Shown here piece by piece: positions 38,465 through 48,705 of a stretch of 64,000 nt of DNA. The stretch is taken from contig NZ_CABPSM010000003.1 of the NCBI RefSeq assembly GCF_902459555.1, positions 248,001 through 312,000 of the forward strand, written 5' to 3'. Position 1 is the stretch's first letter, and each line of letters starts with the position of its first letter. This DNA comes from Pandoraea horticolens (GTDB lineage: Bacteria > Pseudomonadota > Gammaproteobacteria > Burkholderiales > Burkholderiaceae). The notes below the pieces were generated by a model, which did not search any database, was not told the DNA's origin, and was given only the letters and a program-made list of their open reading frames with translations. The translations under genes and the position numbers were made by a program.

Positions 38465-38935
38465 TCAGACGCGGTGATAGGGATGATTGGCGTTGATACT
38501 CCACGCGCGGTAGAGCTGCTCGGCGAGCAGCACGCGCACCATGCCGTGGGGCATCGTCAGGCTGGACAATCGAATGAGGGTATCGGCGCGGGCCTTGAGA
38601 GCGGGGTCGAGCCCGTCGGCGCCGCCGATCACGAAGGCCACGTCGCGCCCGTCCTGTTGCCAGCCGGTGAGCGATTGAGCCAGGCGCATCGTGGTGAGAT
38701 CCTGCCCGCGCTCGTCGAGGCACACCAGGCGACAGCCGCGCGGCAGGGCCGCATCGATACGCTGCGCCTCGGCAGCCATCACCGTTTCGGCCGTACGGGA
38801 GTTGGAGCGTTGCTCCGGCTTGATTTCCTTGAGTTCGATGCGCAACTCGGGCGGCATGCGCTTGGCGTACTCGGCGAAGGCGGTCTCGATCCAACCGGGC
38901 ATCTTGTGCCCGACGGCAAGAATGAACAGACGCAT
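38465..38935 (-). CDS. rlmH: 23S rRNA (pseudouridine1915-N3)-methyltransferase RlmH
   Basis: A 156-residue SPOUT methyltransferase that methylates pseudouridine 1915 in helix 69 of 23S rRNA. Motifs: [27 protein letters not shown] at the N-terminus; the knotted SAM site in [18 protein letters not shown]; and [24 protein letters not shown] with the HPYHRV end typical of RlmH. It follows rsfS by 24 bases, the conserved order. Confidence 0.97.
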   Translation of the reverse strand: MRLFILAVGHKMPGWIETAFAEYAKRMPPELRIELKEIKPEQRSNSRTAETVMAAEAQRIDAALPRGCRLVCLDERGQDLTTMRLAQSLTGWQQDGRDVAFVIGGADGLDPALKARADTLIRLSSLTMPHGMVRVLLAEQLYRAWSINANHPYHRV

Positions 38936-38959
38936 GACGGCTGAATCGCGCGCTGCGCC

Positions 38960-39400
38960 TTACTTGGCCTTGCGGCGAGCGGGCGCCGGGGACTCGAGCG
39001 CGTCGTCCTCGTCCTCTTCGTCGTCTTGTGCGCTGGCTTTGGCGCCGGCCTTGGTCCCGGCGGTCTTCAGGCGAACCGGCTTCTCGCCCCAGATCTCTTC
39101 GAGGTTGTAATACTGACGCAGGGCCGGTTGCATGATGTGCACGATGGCGTCGCCCGTGTCGACCAGCACCCATTCGCCCACATCTTCGCCTTCCATGCTG
39201 ACGATATCGCCGCCGGCTTCCTTGACTTTGTCGCGTACGCTCGCAGCAAGTGCCTTGGTCTGGCGGTTGGAGGTGCCGCTCGCGATGACCACACGGTCAA
39301 ACAGGGCGGTCAGGTGCGAGGTGTTGAACACCTTGATGTCTTGGGCCTTGACGTCTTCGAGGGCGTCGACGATCAGGCGCTGCAGTTTACGAATATCCAT
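38960..39400 (-). CDS. rsfS: Ribosomal silencing factor RsfS
   Basis: A 146-residue RsfS/Iojap protein that binds uL14 and blocks subunit joining in poor conditions. The conserved core spans residues 1-110 (LQRLIVDALEDVKAQDIKVFN, FDRVVIASGTSNRQTKALA, WVLVDTGDAIVHIMQP). The last 35 residues form a charged tail with an acidic DDEEDEDDALES run and a basic end (ARRKAK) not present in the short E. coli protein. It lies between nadD and rlmH. Confidence 0.96.
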   Translation of the reverse strand: MDIRKLQRLIVDALEDVKAQDIKVFNTSHLTALFDRVVIASGTSNRQTKALAASVRDKVKEAGGDIVSMEGEDVGEWVLVDTGDAIVHIMQPALRQYYNLEEIWGEKPVRLKTAGTKAGAKASAQDDEEDEDDALESPAPARRKAK

Positions 39401-39455
39401 AGTGCGTCTTTTGGGTGAAACAGGGAGTGCGAAGTAGCGGCCCGCGAGGGGGCCG

Positions 39456-40187
39456 TCAAGCGCGATACAGGTGTTGCGCGCGGATGTACTGCCACACAGG
39501 TTCGGGCAGGTTCGCCGGGGGCGTGGCCGTGTCTGGCGCGTGCGCCAGTGTGGCGCGCAACTCGGTGGCGGATATATCGACAGCGAGTGAGTCGTCGATC
39601 AGGATACCGCCGCATGGCGTGGATTGTACCCCGAGCGCGGACTTTTCCCGTTCGGCGAAGATTTGACGCAGTTCCGGCGAGGCCGTATCGGGGTTGAAAC
39701 CGGGTCGTGCCGCTGCACAGACGTGGGCGTATTCGAACAACTCGCGCCAGGCGTGCCACGTGTCCAGGCGCACCAGTTGATCGGAGCCGATGAGCAGTGA
39801 TAGCGACGCCTGCGCACCGGCGTCGTGGCGGATGTCGCGCAGCGTATCGACGGTGTAGCTCGGCCCCGCGCGCTCGATCTCGCGCGTGCTGACGATCAGT
39901 TGCGTGGACGGTTGCGTGCGCGCCAGTTCGGCGGCGAGCGATTCGGCGGCCAGGCGCGTCATCGCCAGCCGGTGCCCGGCCGGGGTACTGCCTTGCTTTT
40001 GCGGTTGCTGGCCCGCTGGCATCAGGATCAGTTCGTCCAGCGCGAGCGTGCGGGCGAAAAGCGCGCCCAGCGCGAGATGGCCGGTGTGAATCGGGTCGAA
40101 CGTGCCGCCCAGCACGCCAATGCGCCGGATCGAACCAGCGGGCGACATATGGGGCGTTCGCGGTGCTGCCGGGGAAGAGTGGGTCAT
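39456..40187 (-). CDS. nadD: Nicotinate-nucleotide adenylyltransferase
   Basis: A 243-residue enzyme of NAD synthesis (NaMN + ATP). The nucleotidyltransferase signature is GVLGGTFDPIHTGHLALG. SYTVDTLRDIRH and LIGSDQLVRLDTWHAWRELFEYA are standard NadD motifs, and the ISATELRATL segment carries the second ATP motif. The start is either 40187 or an internal ATG at 40148; the first 13 residues (THSSPAAPRTPH) are probably disordered. It is 13 bases downstream of hemF. Confidence 0.95.
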   Translation of the reverse strand: MTHSSPAAPRTPHMSPAGSIRRIGVLGGTFDPIHTGHLALGALFARTLALDELILMPAGQQPQKQGSTPAGHRLAMTRLAAESLAAELARTQPSTQLIVSTREIERAGPSYTVDTLRDIRHDAGAQASLSLLIGSDQLVRLDTWHAWRELFEYAHVCAAARPGFNPDTASPELRQIFAEREKSALGVQSTPCGGILIDDSLAVDISATELRATLAHAPDTATPPANLPEPVWQYIRAQHLYRA

Positions 40188-40200
40188 GCGCGGCTGGCCT

Positions 40201-41136
40201 TTACACCCACTCGCGGCGCACGAGGAAGTCGGTATAGAGCTTCGCTTCCGGCGTGTCCGGCTCGGGCTTCCAGTCGTAATGCCATTTCACGATCGGCGGC
40301 ATCGACATCAGGATGGATTCGGTGCGCCCGCCCGATTGCAGGCCGAAGTGCGTGCCGCGATCCCAGACCAGATTGAATTCGACGTAACGGCCGCGGCGGT
40401 GCGCCTGAAAATCTCGCTCGCGCTCGCCGTACGGTATGCCGCGGCGGCGCTCGATGATCGGCACATAAGCGTCGAGGAAGGCATCGCCCACGCTTTGCAT
40501 GACCGCGAAGCCGGTGTCGAAGCCGCCCCCGGAGAAGTCGTCGAAGAAGATGCCGCCGATGCCACGCGGCTCCTGACGATGCTTCAGATAGAAGTACTCG
40601 TCGCACCACGCTTTGAAGCGCGGATACCACGACGTGTCGAACGGATCCAGCGCGTCCTTGCAGGTCTGATGGAAGTGCTGGCAGTCCTCTTCGAACGGAT
40701 AGTACGGCGTGAGATCCATGCCGCCACCGAACCAGAACGCGGGCAATTCGCCGGGCTTGGTGGCGATCAGGATGCGCACGTTGAAGTGAACGGTCGGGCA
40801 GTACGGGTTGCGCGGATGCAGCACCAGCGAGACGCCGAGGGCTTCGAAGCCGCGTCCGGCCAGTTCGGGACGTGACGCGCTGGCCGAGCCCGGTAGCTTG
40901 TCGCCGACCACGTGGGAGAAGTTCACACCGCCGCGCTCGAAGAAGTTGCCGTCGTCGAGCACGCGGGTACGGCCGTCACCGCGCAGAGGGCTGTCGGCCG
41001 GTCGCTGCCAGTCGTCGGCAAGGAAACGTTTGCCGTCGAGACGCTCGAGCGTCTCGACAATGCGGTCCTGAAGCCCGAGCAGATAAGTTCGCACCGCGCC
41101 GGTATCCGGCGCCGGTGCGGCGTCTTGCGCTGTCAT
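40201..41136 (-). CDS. hemF: Oxygen-dependent coproporphyrinogen III oxidase
   Basis: A 311-residue HemF enzyme of heme synthesis, working aerobically in the cytoplasm. Conserved stretches include [15 protein letters not shown] (His in the active site), [49 protein letters not shown] and [25 protein letters not shown]. The length matches the family. It starts the run hemF-nadD-rsfS-rlmH. A TACAAT-like -10 box lies about 38 bases upstream on the minus strand. Confidence 0.97.
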   Translation of the reverse strand: MTAQDAAPAPDTGAVRTYLLGLQDRIVETLERLDGKRFLADDWQRPADSPLRGDGRTRVLDDGNFFERGGVNFSHVVGDKLPGSASASRPELAGRGFEALGVSLVLHPRNPYCPTVHFNVRILIATKPGELPAFWFGGGMDLTPYYPFEEDCQHFHQTCKDALDPFDTSWYPRFKAWCDEYFYLKHRQEPRGIGGIFFDDFSGGGFDTGFAVMQSVGDAFLDAYVPIIERRRGIPYGERERDFQAHRRGRYVEFNLVWDRGTHFGLQSGGRTESILMSMPPIVKWHYDWKPEPDTPEAKLYTDFLVRREWV

Positions 41137-41247
41137 TCTGTGACATCCCCATGCGTGGTAATAATCGCGATTGTACCGGCAGCCACGCGTTCGGGGGCAG
41201 ACCGGGGCGGCAAACGGTGTTGCCGAGTGCCGCCCGAATGACCTGCA

Positions 41248-41433
41248 TCAAGTCCCGGCCGTCAGGGCGTCGGCGCGCCGGAACGCGTTGGCGTCGTACA
41301 CCGTGATGTTGTCGCCGCAGACCTTCGTGTTGCCGGCGTACACGCGCAGATTGTCGGCCGTCGTGAGCGTGGTGACGAACAGACCGATCTCGTCGACCAC
41401 GCCGGTGACGTCAATCGCGGCAGTGCAGCACGA
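41248..41433 (-). pseudogene. Truncated remnant of a small-conductance mechanosensitive channel (MscS family)
   Basis: On the minus strand a short frame without a start codon reads IDVTGVVDEIGLFVTTLTT, then ADNLRVYAGNTKVCGDNITV and YDANAFRRAD, ending at a TGA at 41248. This corresponds to the beta domain of MscS-type channels (pattern V-x-x-I-G-L-F ... DN ... N-x-K ... N ... A-N-x-x-R-R). The membrane part with the pore helix and the C-terminal alpha/beta domain are absent, and upstream codons turn into unrelated Pro/Cys-rich sequence. It is a decayed gene fragment between purD and hemF. Confidence 0.75.
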
Positions 41434-41480
41434 GGGGGCGGCGGGGCAACCGCACGGCCGTCGAAACGGAATCCAAACGA

Positions 41481-41514
41481 CAACGGCCCGGGGGACTTGA
41501 CGTCCCCCGGGCCG
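41481..41514 (-). terminator. GC-rich hairpin after purD
   Basis: A 14-base perfect stem (41481-41494 with 41501-41514; the arms read about ACGGCCCGGGGGAC) stands 50 bases after the purD stop. The following minus-strand sequence is T-rich only in part (TTGTCGTTTGG), so it is a probable but imperfect intrinsic terminator for yebC-purD. Confidence 0.65.
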
Positions 41515-41563
41515 TGGCAGATCGGATCGGCGCTTCAGGGCAAACCTTCAGGCGCCGCCGGTC

Positions 41564-42841
41564 TTACTCCGGTTTGCGCGCCAGTGCGCGGTTGCCGATG
41601 TCGTGGCGATACTGCATGCCGTCGAAACTGATCTGATTGACGGTCTGATACGCCACGCTTTGCGCACCGCGCACGGTGTCAGACAGGCCGACCACGCACA
41701 ATACGCGCCCGCCGGCGACCGTGAGCACGCCGTTCTCGAGCTGGGTGCCCGCATGAAACGTCACGCAATCGCCCGTCTCGGCCGGCACCTCGGAGATCCG
41801 GTCGCCCTTGCGCGGGGTGTCAGGATAGCCGTGGGCGGCGAGTACCACGCCCAGGGCATAACGGCGGTCCCAGTCGAGTTCGACCTTGTCGAGCGTACCG
41901 GCAATCGCATGCTCGACCACCACCGAAAAATCGCCCTTCAGGCGCGCCATGATCGGCTGCGTCTCGGGGTCGCCCATGCGGCAGTTGAACTCGAGCGTCT
42001 TGATGTTGCCTTGCGCGTCGATCATCAGACCCGCGTACAGGAAGCCCGTGAAGCGAATGCCGTCGGTTTCCATGCCACGCACGGTCGGCAGAATGATCTC
42101 GCGCATCACGCGGGCGTGAATCTGCGGCGTGACGATCGGCGCGGGCGAATAGGCGCCCATGCCGCCCGTATTCGGGCCCTGATCGTTATCGAGCAGACGC
42201 TTGTGATCTTGCGACGTGGCGAGCGGCAGCACGTTCTTGCCGTCGACCATCACGATGAAGCTCGCTTCCTCGCCTTGCAGGAACGCCTCGATCACGACGC
42301 GGGCACCGGCATCGCCGAGCTTGTTGTCCGCGAGCATCATGTCCACGGCCTTGTGCGCTTCTTCGAGCGACATCGCCACGACCACACCCTTGCCTGCGGC
42401 GAGGCCATCTGCCTTGATGACGATCGGTGCGCCCTTGGCGTCGATATAGGCGTGGGCGAGTGCGGCGTCGGAGAACGTTTCGTAATCGGCGGTGGGAATG
42501 CCGTGGCGCTTCATGAACGCTTTGGCGAAGTCCTTCGACGATTCGAGCTGCGCGGCTTCCTTCGTTGGGCCGAAGATCTTCAAACCCCGTGCGCGGAAGA
42601 TATTGACGATACCGGCGGCAAGCGGCGTTTCCGGGCCGACCACCGTGAGCGCGATGCCCTCGCGCACGGCGAACTCTGCGAGCACGTTCGGATCGCTGAT
42701 CGGCACATTGCGCAGGCGCTCGTCGAGCGCCGTGCCACCGTTACCCGGTGCGACATAGACCAACTGAATGCGCGGCGATTGGGCAAGCTTCCACGCCAGC
42801 GCGTGTTCGCGGCCGCCCGATCCGACAACCAGAATTTTCAT
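41564..42841 (-). CDS. purD: Phosphoribosylamine-glycine ligase
   Basis: A 425-residue ATP-grasp ligase of purine synthesis (PRA + glycine to GAR). Motifs: [20 protein letters not shown] at the start, [24 protein letters not shown] (ATP-binding), [25 protein letters not shown] (signature) and [18 protein letters not shown] (Mg/ATP). It begins a single base after the yebC stop, implying a two-gene operon, and is followed by a GC-rich hairpin. Confidence 0.97.
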   Translation of the reverse strand: MKILVVGSGGREHALAWKLAQSPRIQLVYVAPGNGGTALDERLRNVPISDPNVLAEFAVREGIALTVVGPETPLAAGIVNIFRARGLKIFGPTKEAAQLESSKDFAKAFMKRHGIPTADYETFSDAALAHAYIDAKGAPIVIKADGLAAGKGVVVAMSLEEAHKAVDMMLADNKLGDAGARVVIEAFLQGEEASFIVMVDGKNVLPLATSQDHKRLLDNDQGPNTGGMGAYSPAPIVTPQIHARVMREIILPTVRGMETDGIRFTGFLYAGLMIDAQGNIKTLEFNCRMGDPETQPIMARLKGDFSVVVEHAIAGTLDKVELDWDRRYALGVVLAAHGYPDTPRKGDRISEVPAETGDCVTFHAGTQLENGVLTVAGGRVLCVVGLSDTVRGAQSVAYQTVNQISFDGMQYRHDIGNRALARKPE

Positions 42842-42842
42842 C

Positions 42843-43568
42843 TTATTCCTCGATGACGGCGTTGGTGAACACTTCCTGCACGTCGTCGAGGTTTTCGAGC
42901 GCGTCGAGCAGCTTTTGCATCTTCACGGCGTCTTCGCCGGTGAAGACCACTTCCGTTTGCGGTTTCATCGTGACTTCCGCGACTTCGGCCTTCAGACCTG
43001 CCGCTTCGAGCTTTTCCTTCACGGCCTGGAGGTCGTTCGGCGGGCACACGACTTCGAAGCTGCCGTCGTCATTGGTGATGACGTCGTCGGCACCGGCGTC
43101 GAGCGCCACTTCCATCAGCTTGTCTTCCGGGGTGTCCGGCGAGAACAGGAACTGGCCGCAGTGCGTGAAGAGGAAGGCCACCGAGCCGTCGGTGCCCATG
43201 TTGCCGCCGAACTTCGAGAAGGCGTGACGCACTTCCGCGACGGTACGCACGCGGTTGTCCGTCATAGTGTCGACGATCACGGCTGCACCGTTGATGCCAT
43301 AGCCTTCGTAGCGGATCTCTTCGTAGTTGGCGCCGTCCAGACCGCCAACGCCGCGATCGATCGCGCGCTTGACGTTGTCCTTGGGCATGTTGGCGTCGGC
43401 CGCCTTTTCCACGGCCAGACGCAGGCGCGGGTTGCTGTCGACGTCACCGCCGCCCAGACGTGCGGCCACCGTGATTTCCTTGATCAGGCGTGTCCAGACT
43501 TTACCGCGCTTGGCATCTGCCGCAGCCTTCTTGTGTTTGATGTTGGCCCATTTGGAATGACCCGCCAT
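42843..43568 (-). CDS. yebC: YebC/PmpR-family protein (transcriptional or translational regulator)
   Basis: A 241-residue YebC-family protein. The family N-terminus [20 protein letters not shown] is intact, followed by [32 protein letters not shown] and [19 protein letters not shown]. YebC proteins have been described as DNA-binding regulators and more recently as ribosome-associated factors helping translation of proline runs. RBS GGAG just upstream of 43568. First gene of yebC-purD. Confidence 0.95.
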   Translation of the reverse strand: MAGHSKWANIKHKKAAADAKRGKVWTRLIKEITVAARLGGGDVDSNPRLRLAVEKAADANMPKDNVKRAIDRGVGGLDGANYEEIRYEGYGINGAAVIVDTMTDNRVRTVAEVRHAFSKFGGNMGTDGSVAFLFTHCGQFLFSPDTPEDKLMEVALDAGADDVITNDDGSFEVVCPPNDLQAVKEKLEAAGLKAEVAEVTMKPQTEVVFTGEDAVKMQKLLDALENLDDVQEVFTNAVIEE

Positions 43569-43877
43569 GAATTTCTCCGTCGTGCCGCGCTGTGCGGCGA
43601 AGTATGCTCTGCCGGCCCGCGCAGTGCAGCGCGGCCAACCGTTGAAACGGGAGCGCCCGCCACCACCCGGGTCGCGGGCGCCAATTGCCCAATCGCCCCG
43701 TGGGTTCCCATGGATCGTGTCGATTCCATCGGTCCCGCCAATCATTTCGGGCCGGGGCAGTCCGAGCGGCAACCTGCCGCTATAATCGGAGGCAATTTTA
43801 TCATGCCGCCGCACCGTGCCACGGGTGTTTGCTGCGCCGTGTCACGAGCCCCGCCGCGTCCACCGCCGAGGTCTCTC
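43569..43877. promoter_or_regulatory. Divergent spacer between yebC and the HerA-like gene
   Basis: A 309-base spacer with no credible gene. A perfect TATAAT at 43781-43786 on the plus strand is a likely -10 for the HerA-like gene, but no good -35 stands 17 bases upstream. The rest is GC-rich without obvious repeats. Confidence 0.45.
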
Positions 43878-45479
43878 ATGCCCCAGAAGCCCGTGCTGCC
43901 GCAAGCGTCGCCATCCACGCCCCCTTCCGCCTCCGCTGGCGCCGCGAGTTCTGCTCACGAACCGGGCGGCCGGCTCGTCATTGCGCGCAACGACCCGCAT
44001 GTTCTCGGCCTGCTGCCGGCGATGGGCAACCGCCACGGCCTGATTACCGGGGCCACGGGCACTGGCAAGACCGTCACGCTGCAAGTCATGGCGCAAGCCT
44101 TCTCCGACGTTGGCGTGCCCGTGTTTCTGGCCGACGTGAAGGGCGACCTGACCGGCATCACGCAGCCGGGCGTCGAAACGCCCAAGCTCAAGGAGCGCAT
44201 CGCCAATCTCGGCTTCGATACCCCCGACTGGCATGGCAGCCCGGCCACGCTCTGGGATGTTTTCGGCGAGCAGGGTCACCCGGTGCGTGCGACCGTCTCC
44301 GATCTCGGGCCGCTTCTGCTCTCGCGCCTGCTGGGTCTGAACGAGACGCAGACCGGCGTGCTCAACCTTGTTTTCAAGATCGCCGACGACCGCGGTCTTC
44401 TGCTGCTCGACAGCAAGGATCTGCGCGCCATGCTCCAGCACGTGGGCGATAACGCATCGACCTTCACCACGCAGTACGGCAACATCTCGGCCGCCTCGGT
44501 GGGGGCCATTCAGCGCGGATTGCTCACCCTCGAGCAACAAGGGGCGGACAAGTTCTTCGGCGAGCCGATGCTCAATATCGAAGACTTCATGCAAACGGAC
44601 GTGCAAGGGCGCGGCATCGTCAACATTCTCGCGGCAGACAAGCTGCTCGCCGCACCGCGTATCTACGCCACTTTCCTGCTGTGGCTGCTTGCCGAGCTGT
44701 TCGAACGGCTGCCGGAAGTGGGCGACCCCGACAAGCCCAAACTCGTCTTCTTCTTCGACGAAGCGCATTTGCTGTTCAACGAGGCGCCCAAGCCGTTGCT
44801 TGAACGGATCGAGCAGATGGTGCGGTTGATTCGTTCGAAGGGCGTGGGTGTGTATTTCGTGACGCAGAACCCTGTCGACGTACCGGACACCGTGCTCGGC
44901 CAGTTGGGCAATCGTGTGCAGCATGCTCTGCGGGCGTATTCGCCGCGAGACCAGAAGGCGGTGAAGGTGGCGGCGCAGACCATGCGCGCCAATCCGGCAC
45001 TGGACATCGAAACGGTCATCGGTGAACTCGGGGTAGGTGAGGCGCTGGTGTCGCTGCTTGACGAAAAGGGGCGGCCGGCGGTGACCGAGCGAGCGTACGT
45101 CGCGCCACCGGCCTCGCGGATCGGCCCGATTACGCCGCAGGAGCGCACGGCACTGATGGCCACGTCGCTCGTGGCGGGGGTGTATGAAAACGCCGTGGAC
45201 CGCGAGTCGGCATACGAGAAACTCGTTGGGCGCACGCAGACGCGCCAGCCCGACGAGCCGCCGGTCCCCGGTGGCTCGCCCGCGTCCGGCGGCGGTTTGC
45301 TCGATGCCGTGAAGGATTCGCTCGGCGGCCTGCTGGGCGGTGCAGGTGGCTCGCGCAGCAAGGACACGGCCGTCGAAGCCATGGTCAAGAGCACGGTGCG
45401 CACCATCGGCAGTCAGTTGGGCCGCGAGATCGTGCGCGGCGTGCTGGGCAGCATTCTTGGCGGCAACAAGCGCCGGTGA
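43878..45479 (+). CDS. HerA-like ATPase (DUF853 family)
   Basis: A 533-residue AAA+/FtsK-HerA-like ATPase. Walker A is [19 protein letters not shown], Walker B is [17 protein letters not shown], and [29 protein letters not shown] includes the sensor/Arg-finger region. The C-terminal 60 residues are a Gly/Ala-rich tail ending in a GRE-type helix ([16 protein letters not shown]), typical of the DUF853 group. The biological role of DUF853 proteins is not established; relatives of HerA translocate DNA. The start at 43878 removes a long unsupported upstream extension. Confidence 0.88.
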   Translation: MPQKPVLPQASPSTPPSASAGAASSAHEPGGRLVIARNDPHVLGLLPAMGNRHGLITGATGTGKTVTLQVMAQAFSDVGVPVFLADVKGDLTGITQPGVETPKLKERIANLGFDTPDWHGSPATLWDVFGEQGHPVRATVSDLGPLLLSRLLGLNETQTGVLNLVFKIADDRGLLLLDSKDLRAMLQHVGDNASTFTTQYGNISAASVGAIQRGLLTLEQQGADKFFGEPMLNIEDFMQTDVQGRGIVNILAADKLLAAPRIYATFLLWLLAELFERLPEVGDPDKPKLVFFFDEAHLLFNEAPKPLLERIEQMVRLIRSKGVGVYFVTQNPVDVPDTVLGQLGNRVQHALRAYSPRDQKAVKVAAQTMRANPALDIETVIGELGVGEALVSLLDEKGRPAVTERAYVAPPASRIGPITPQERTALMATSLVAGVYENAVDRESAYEKLVGRTQTRQPDEPPVPGGSPASGGGLLDAVKDSLGGLLGGAGGSRSKDTAVEAMVKSTVRTIGSQLGREIVRGVLGSILGGNKRR

Positions 45480-45597
45480 GCGTGCCCGTCTGCCCCTGCG
45501 AAAGAGAACGGGCCCGGCAGTCCGATTTCGACGGTGCGCTTTACACCGCGCAGCAAGTCGCCGGAACCTTTGCCCCTCACGGATTCCCCGCTAACGC

Positions 45598-46518
45598 ATG
45601 TCGCTGAAATCGTCGCTGGACCCGGTGCGCAGCAGTGTGGCTCACGACCCGCTGTGGTTACGCGCCGCACCGCTGATCTTTCTGTTTCTGTGGTCGGTCG
45701 GCTTTACCGTGGCGAAGATCGGTCTCGCGTATGCCGATCCGCTCACGTTCCTCGCGTTGCGCTATGGTCTGGTGCTCGTCGTGCTGGCGCCGCTGGCGGT
45801 CGTCATGCGCCCGCCCTTGCCGAAGACGGCCGCCGCATGGGGGCATCTCGTCGTCATCGGTCTGCTTATTCAGGCGCTGTACTTCAGCATGACGTATCTG
45901 GCCCTGCGTCTGGGCGTGTCGGCGGGCAGTGTGGCGTTGATTACCTCGCTGCAACCGATACTCGTGGCATTGGCGGTGCCGCATCTGGTCGGTGAGCGCG
46001 TGAGCGGCCTGAACTGGATCGGACTTGGGTTGGGGCTGGCCGGGGCGGCGCTTGTCATCGTCGCGCGCTCGGCGGTGGAGGCGACCTCCGCGCTGGGACT
46101 GGTGCTGACATTCGTGGCGCTCGGTGCGATCACCTGCGGCACGTTGTACGAAAAGCGCTTCGGCGTGGGTCAGCACCCTGTCACGTCGAATCTGGTGCAG
46201 TACGCCGTGGGCTTTGCCGTCACGCTGCCGCTCGCGGCGTGGCTCGAGCCGATGCACATCGAATGGCATTGGCAACTCGGCCTGTCGCTCGTCTATCTCG
46301 TGATCGGGAATTCGATCGTGGCGATCTCGTTGCTACTGGCGATGATCCGGCGTGGCGAGGCGTCGCGCGTGTCGGCGCTGTTCTTCCTCGTGCCGCCCTC
46401 GGCGGCGCTGGCGGCGTGGGTGATGGTCGGAGAGCATATGCCGCCGCTGGCGTGGGGCGGGATGTTGCTGGCGGCGATCGGGGTGGCGATGGCCACGCGG
46501 CGCAAGGGCCAGTCTTGA
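45598..46518 (+). CDS. EamA/DMT-family transporter
   Basis: A 306-residue inner-membrane protein with ten hydrophobic segments in two EamA repeats (first starting FLFLWSVGFTVAKIGLAYADPLTF, second around ALGLVLTFVALGAITCGTLYEKR). This is the drug/metabolite exporter superfamily; the substrate is unknown. The ribosome binding site is weak. It stands between the HerA-like gene and the convergent upp. Confidence 0.9.
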   Translation: MSLKSSLDPVRSSVAHDPLWLRAAPLIFLFLWSVGFTVAKIGLAYADPLTFLALRYGLVLVVLAPLAVVMRPPLPKTAAAWGHLVVIGLLIQALYFSMTYLALRLGVSAGSVALITSLQPILVALAVPHLVGERVSGLNWIGLGLGLAGAALVIVARSAVEATSALGLVLTFVALGAITCGTLYEKRFGVGQHPVTSNLVQYAVGFAVTLPLAAWLEPMHIEWHWQLGLSLVYLVIGNSIVAISLLLAMIRRGEASRVSALFFLVPPSAALAAWVMVGEHMPPLAWGGMLLAAIGVAMATRRKGQS

Positions 46519-46574
46519 CGGAGACGCCGCCTCCCGGCGGTACCGGGGGGCATTACCTCATGACCTGTCGAGCG

Positions 46575-47225
46575 TCAGTTCTTGGTGCCGAACAGACGGT
46601 CGCCGGCGTCGCCCAGACCCGGAATGATGTAGGCGTGATCGTCCAGGCGCTCGTCGAGCGACGCGACATACAGCTTCACGCCGGGATGGGCGTCGTGCAG
46701 CACCTTCACCCCTTCCGGTGCGGCCACGAGTGCGAGGAACGCAATGTTCTCTTCGGCCACGCCACGCTTGCGCAGCACGTCCACGGCGTGCACGGCCGAA
46801 TAACCGGTGGCCACCATCGGGTCGCACAGAATGAAGCGTCGATCGGTCACATCCGGCAGGCGCACCAGATATTCGACCGGGCGATGCTGCTCGTCGCGAT
46901 ACACGCCGATGTGACCGACGCGCGCCGACGGCACCAGATCGAGCAAGCCGTCGCTCATGCCCACACCGGCGCGCAGCACCGGCACGATGGCGAGCTTCTT
47001 GCCTGCGATGACGGGCGCGTCCATGGCGACCATCGGCGTCTCGATGCGCTCGGTCGTGAGCGGCAGGTCACGCGTGATCTCGTAGCCCATGAGCAAGGTG
47101 ATTTCGCGCAGCAGGCCGCGGAACGTCCGGGTCGACGTTTCCTTGTCGCGCATGTGCGAGAGCTTGTGCTGGATCAGCGGGTGATCGCAGATATAGAGAT
47201 TCGGAAAGCGGGAGTCTTGTTTCAT
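46575..47225 (-). CDS. upp: Uracil phosphoribosyltransferase
   Basis: A 216-residue salvage enzyme converting uracil and PRPP to UMP. The N-terminus [20 protein letters not shown] and [21 protein letters not shown] are family-specific. The PRPP-binding loop is [21 protein letters not shown], and the uracil site lies near the C-terminus ([15 protein letters not shown]). The start at 47225 is the family start; longer in-frame starts are unlikely. It is convergent with the EamA gene and divergent from the SDR gene. Confidence 0.97.
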   Translation of the reverse strand: MKQDSRFPNLYICDHPLIQHKLSHMRDKETSTRTFRGLLREITLLMGYEITRDLPLTTERIETPMVAMDAPVIAGKKLAIVPVLRAGVGMSDGLLDLVPSARVGHIGVYRDEQHRPVEYLVRLPDVTDRRFILCDPMVATGYSAVHAVDVLRKRGVAEENIAFLALVAAPEGVKVLHDAHPGVKLYVASLDERLDDHAYIIPGLGDAGDRLFGTKN

Positions 47226-47452
47226 GGCAGCAATCTGAGGCAGGGCCGGTGTGGCCCGCATGGCCGCGATTTTAGCCGATGCGGCTGTTGCCGTTCCGGG
47301 TTTCGGCATGGATTGCTGTAAATCCACGGGCTCCGTGTGCCGTGCATGCTGTGCACGGGACAAAGCAGCATGGGCACGATTCCCTTAGAATCGCTGCAAG
47401 TCGGCGGCACGGCCGCATTTGTCCAATGCTTCACTTGTCTTGAAGGCTGATC

Positions 47453-48232
47453 ATGGATTTGGGAATCAAGGGCCGCACCGCGTTGGTCTGCGGCGCGAGC
47501 AAAGGGCTGGGACGCGCGTGCGCCCAGGCACTGGCCGAAGCCGGCGCGAACGTCGTCATCGTTGCGCGCACCGCCGATGCACTCAACGCCGCTGCCAACG
47601 AGATTCGCGCCGCGACGGCCGTGAAAGTCACGGCGGTGGCCTGCGATATCACCACGCCGCAGGGGCGCGCGCAGGCATTCGCAGCGTGTGCGCAGCCCGA
47701 TATCCTTGTGACTAACGCGGGCGGGCCGCCGCCGGGCGACTTCCGCGACTGGCAGCGCGACGACTGGATTCGCGCGCTCGACGCGAACATGCTCACGCCC
47801 ATCGAACTCATCAAGGCGACCGTGGACGGCATGATCGCGCGTGGCTTCGGGCGCATCGTGAACATCACCTCGTCGGCCGTGAAAGCGCCCATCGACATTC
47901 TAGGGTTGTCCAACGGCGCCCGTTCGGGGCTGACCGGTTTTGTCGCCGGACTCTCGCGCACGACCGTCGCTCACAACGTCACTATCAACAATCTGCTGCC
48001 GGGGGCCTTCGATACCGATCGCCTCGCGGGCACGATGAAGGCGTGGGCCGACAAGAGCGGGCAGACGCTGGACGAAGCGCGTGCCAAGCGGGCCGCCGCG
48101 ATTCCCGCCCGTCGCTTCGGACAGCCGGACGAGTTCGGCGCAACATGTGCGTTCCTGTGCAGCGCACAGGCGGGCTACATTACCGGCCAGAACGTGCTGA
48201 TCGACGGCGGCGCCTATCCGGGCACGTTCTGA
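47453..48232 (+). CDS. SDR-family oxidoreductase
   Basis: A 259-residue classical short-chain dehydrogenase. The cofactor motif is [27 protein letters not shown] is in [14 protein letters not shown], and the active site reads [28 protein letters not shown], where the usual Tyr-x-x-x-Lys is replaced by Leu-Ser-Asn-Gly. The replacement of the catalytic Tyr and Lys suggests an atypical or non-canonical SDR, as in the divergent SDR group also called 'FabG-like'. The C-terminus [21 protein letters not shown] is normal. It is 19 bases upstream of mgsA. Confidence 0.88.
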   Translation: MDLGIKGRTALVCGASKGLGRACAQALAEAGANVVIVARTADALNAAANEIRAATAVKVTAVACDITTPQGRAQAFAACAQPDILVTNAGGPPPGDFRDWQRDDWIRALDANMLTPIELIKATVDGMIARGFGRIVNITSSAVKAPIDILGLSNGARSGLTGFVAGLSRTTVAHNVTINNLLPGAFDTDRLAGTMKAWADKSGQTLDEARAKRAAAIPARRFGQPDEFGATCAFLCSAQAGYITGQNVLIDGGAYPGTF

Positions 48233-48251
48233 CGCTACAAGGATCGCTGCA

Positions 48252-48665
48252 ATGACAATCTCGACAGTGCCGAAAGTCCGGATTGCGCTCATCGCGCATG
48301 ACAAGAAGAAAGATGAAATTCTGGCGCTCGCGCGCGACTACATCGACGTGCTGCGTCAGTGTGACCTGGTGGCGACGGGCACGACGGGCGGGCGCATCGC
48401 CGCCGAGTTGGGTCTCGATGTCGAGCGCAAGCTCTCCGGGCCCCATGGCGGCGATCTGCAAATCGGGGCGCAACTGGCCGAGGGACGTATCGACATGGTG
48501 TTGTTCCTGCGCGACCCGATGACACCGCAGCCGCACGAACCCGATATCAATGCGCTCGTGCGCGCCTGCGACGTTCACGACGTACCGTGCGCGACCAATA
48601 GCGCAACGGCGCGTCTGTTGCTCGAGCAATTGATCGTACGTCTGGCAGCGCAACCGGCAGCGTGA
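48252..48665 (+). CDS. mgsA: Methylglyoxal synthase
   Basis: A 137-residue enzyme converting dihydroxyacetone phosphate to methylglyoxal and phosphate, an overflow bypass of lower glycolysis. Signature motifs: [50 protein letters not shown] (catalytic Asp) and [23 protein letters not shown] (catalytic His). Typical length. It follows the SDR gene by 19 bases and precedes the quinone oxidoreductase by 40, probably one transcript ending at 49727. Confidence 0.97.
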   Translation: MTISTVPKVRIALIAHDKKKDEILALARDYIDVLRQCDLVATGTTGGRIAAELGLDVERKLSGPHGGDLQIGAQLAEGRIDMVLFLRDPMTPQPHEPDINALVRACDVHDVPCATNSATARLLLEQLIVRLAAQPAA

Positions 48666-48705
48666 CGCCGATAATCAGCACACCACCCGAATGGAGGGAG
48701 CGAGG

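Noticed and set aside
42768-43877. Upstream extension of the HerA-like frame over the yebC region
   Set aside because: It covers the conserved yebC gene on the other strand and contributes no family-like sequence; the start at 43878 fits better.
47340-47358. Inverted repeat CCGTGCA-tgctg-TGCACGG between upp and the SDR gene as a terminator or operator
   Set aside because: Short arms, no T-run and no conserved regulator next to it; not enough to call a site.
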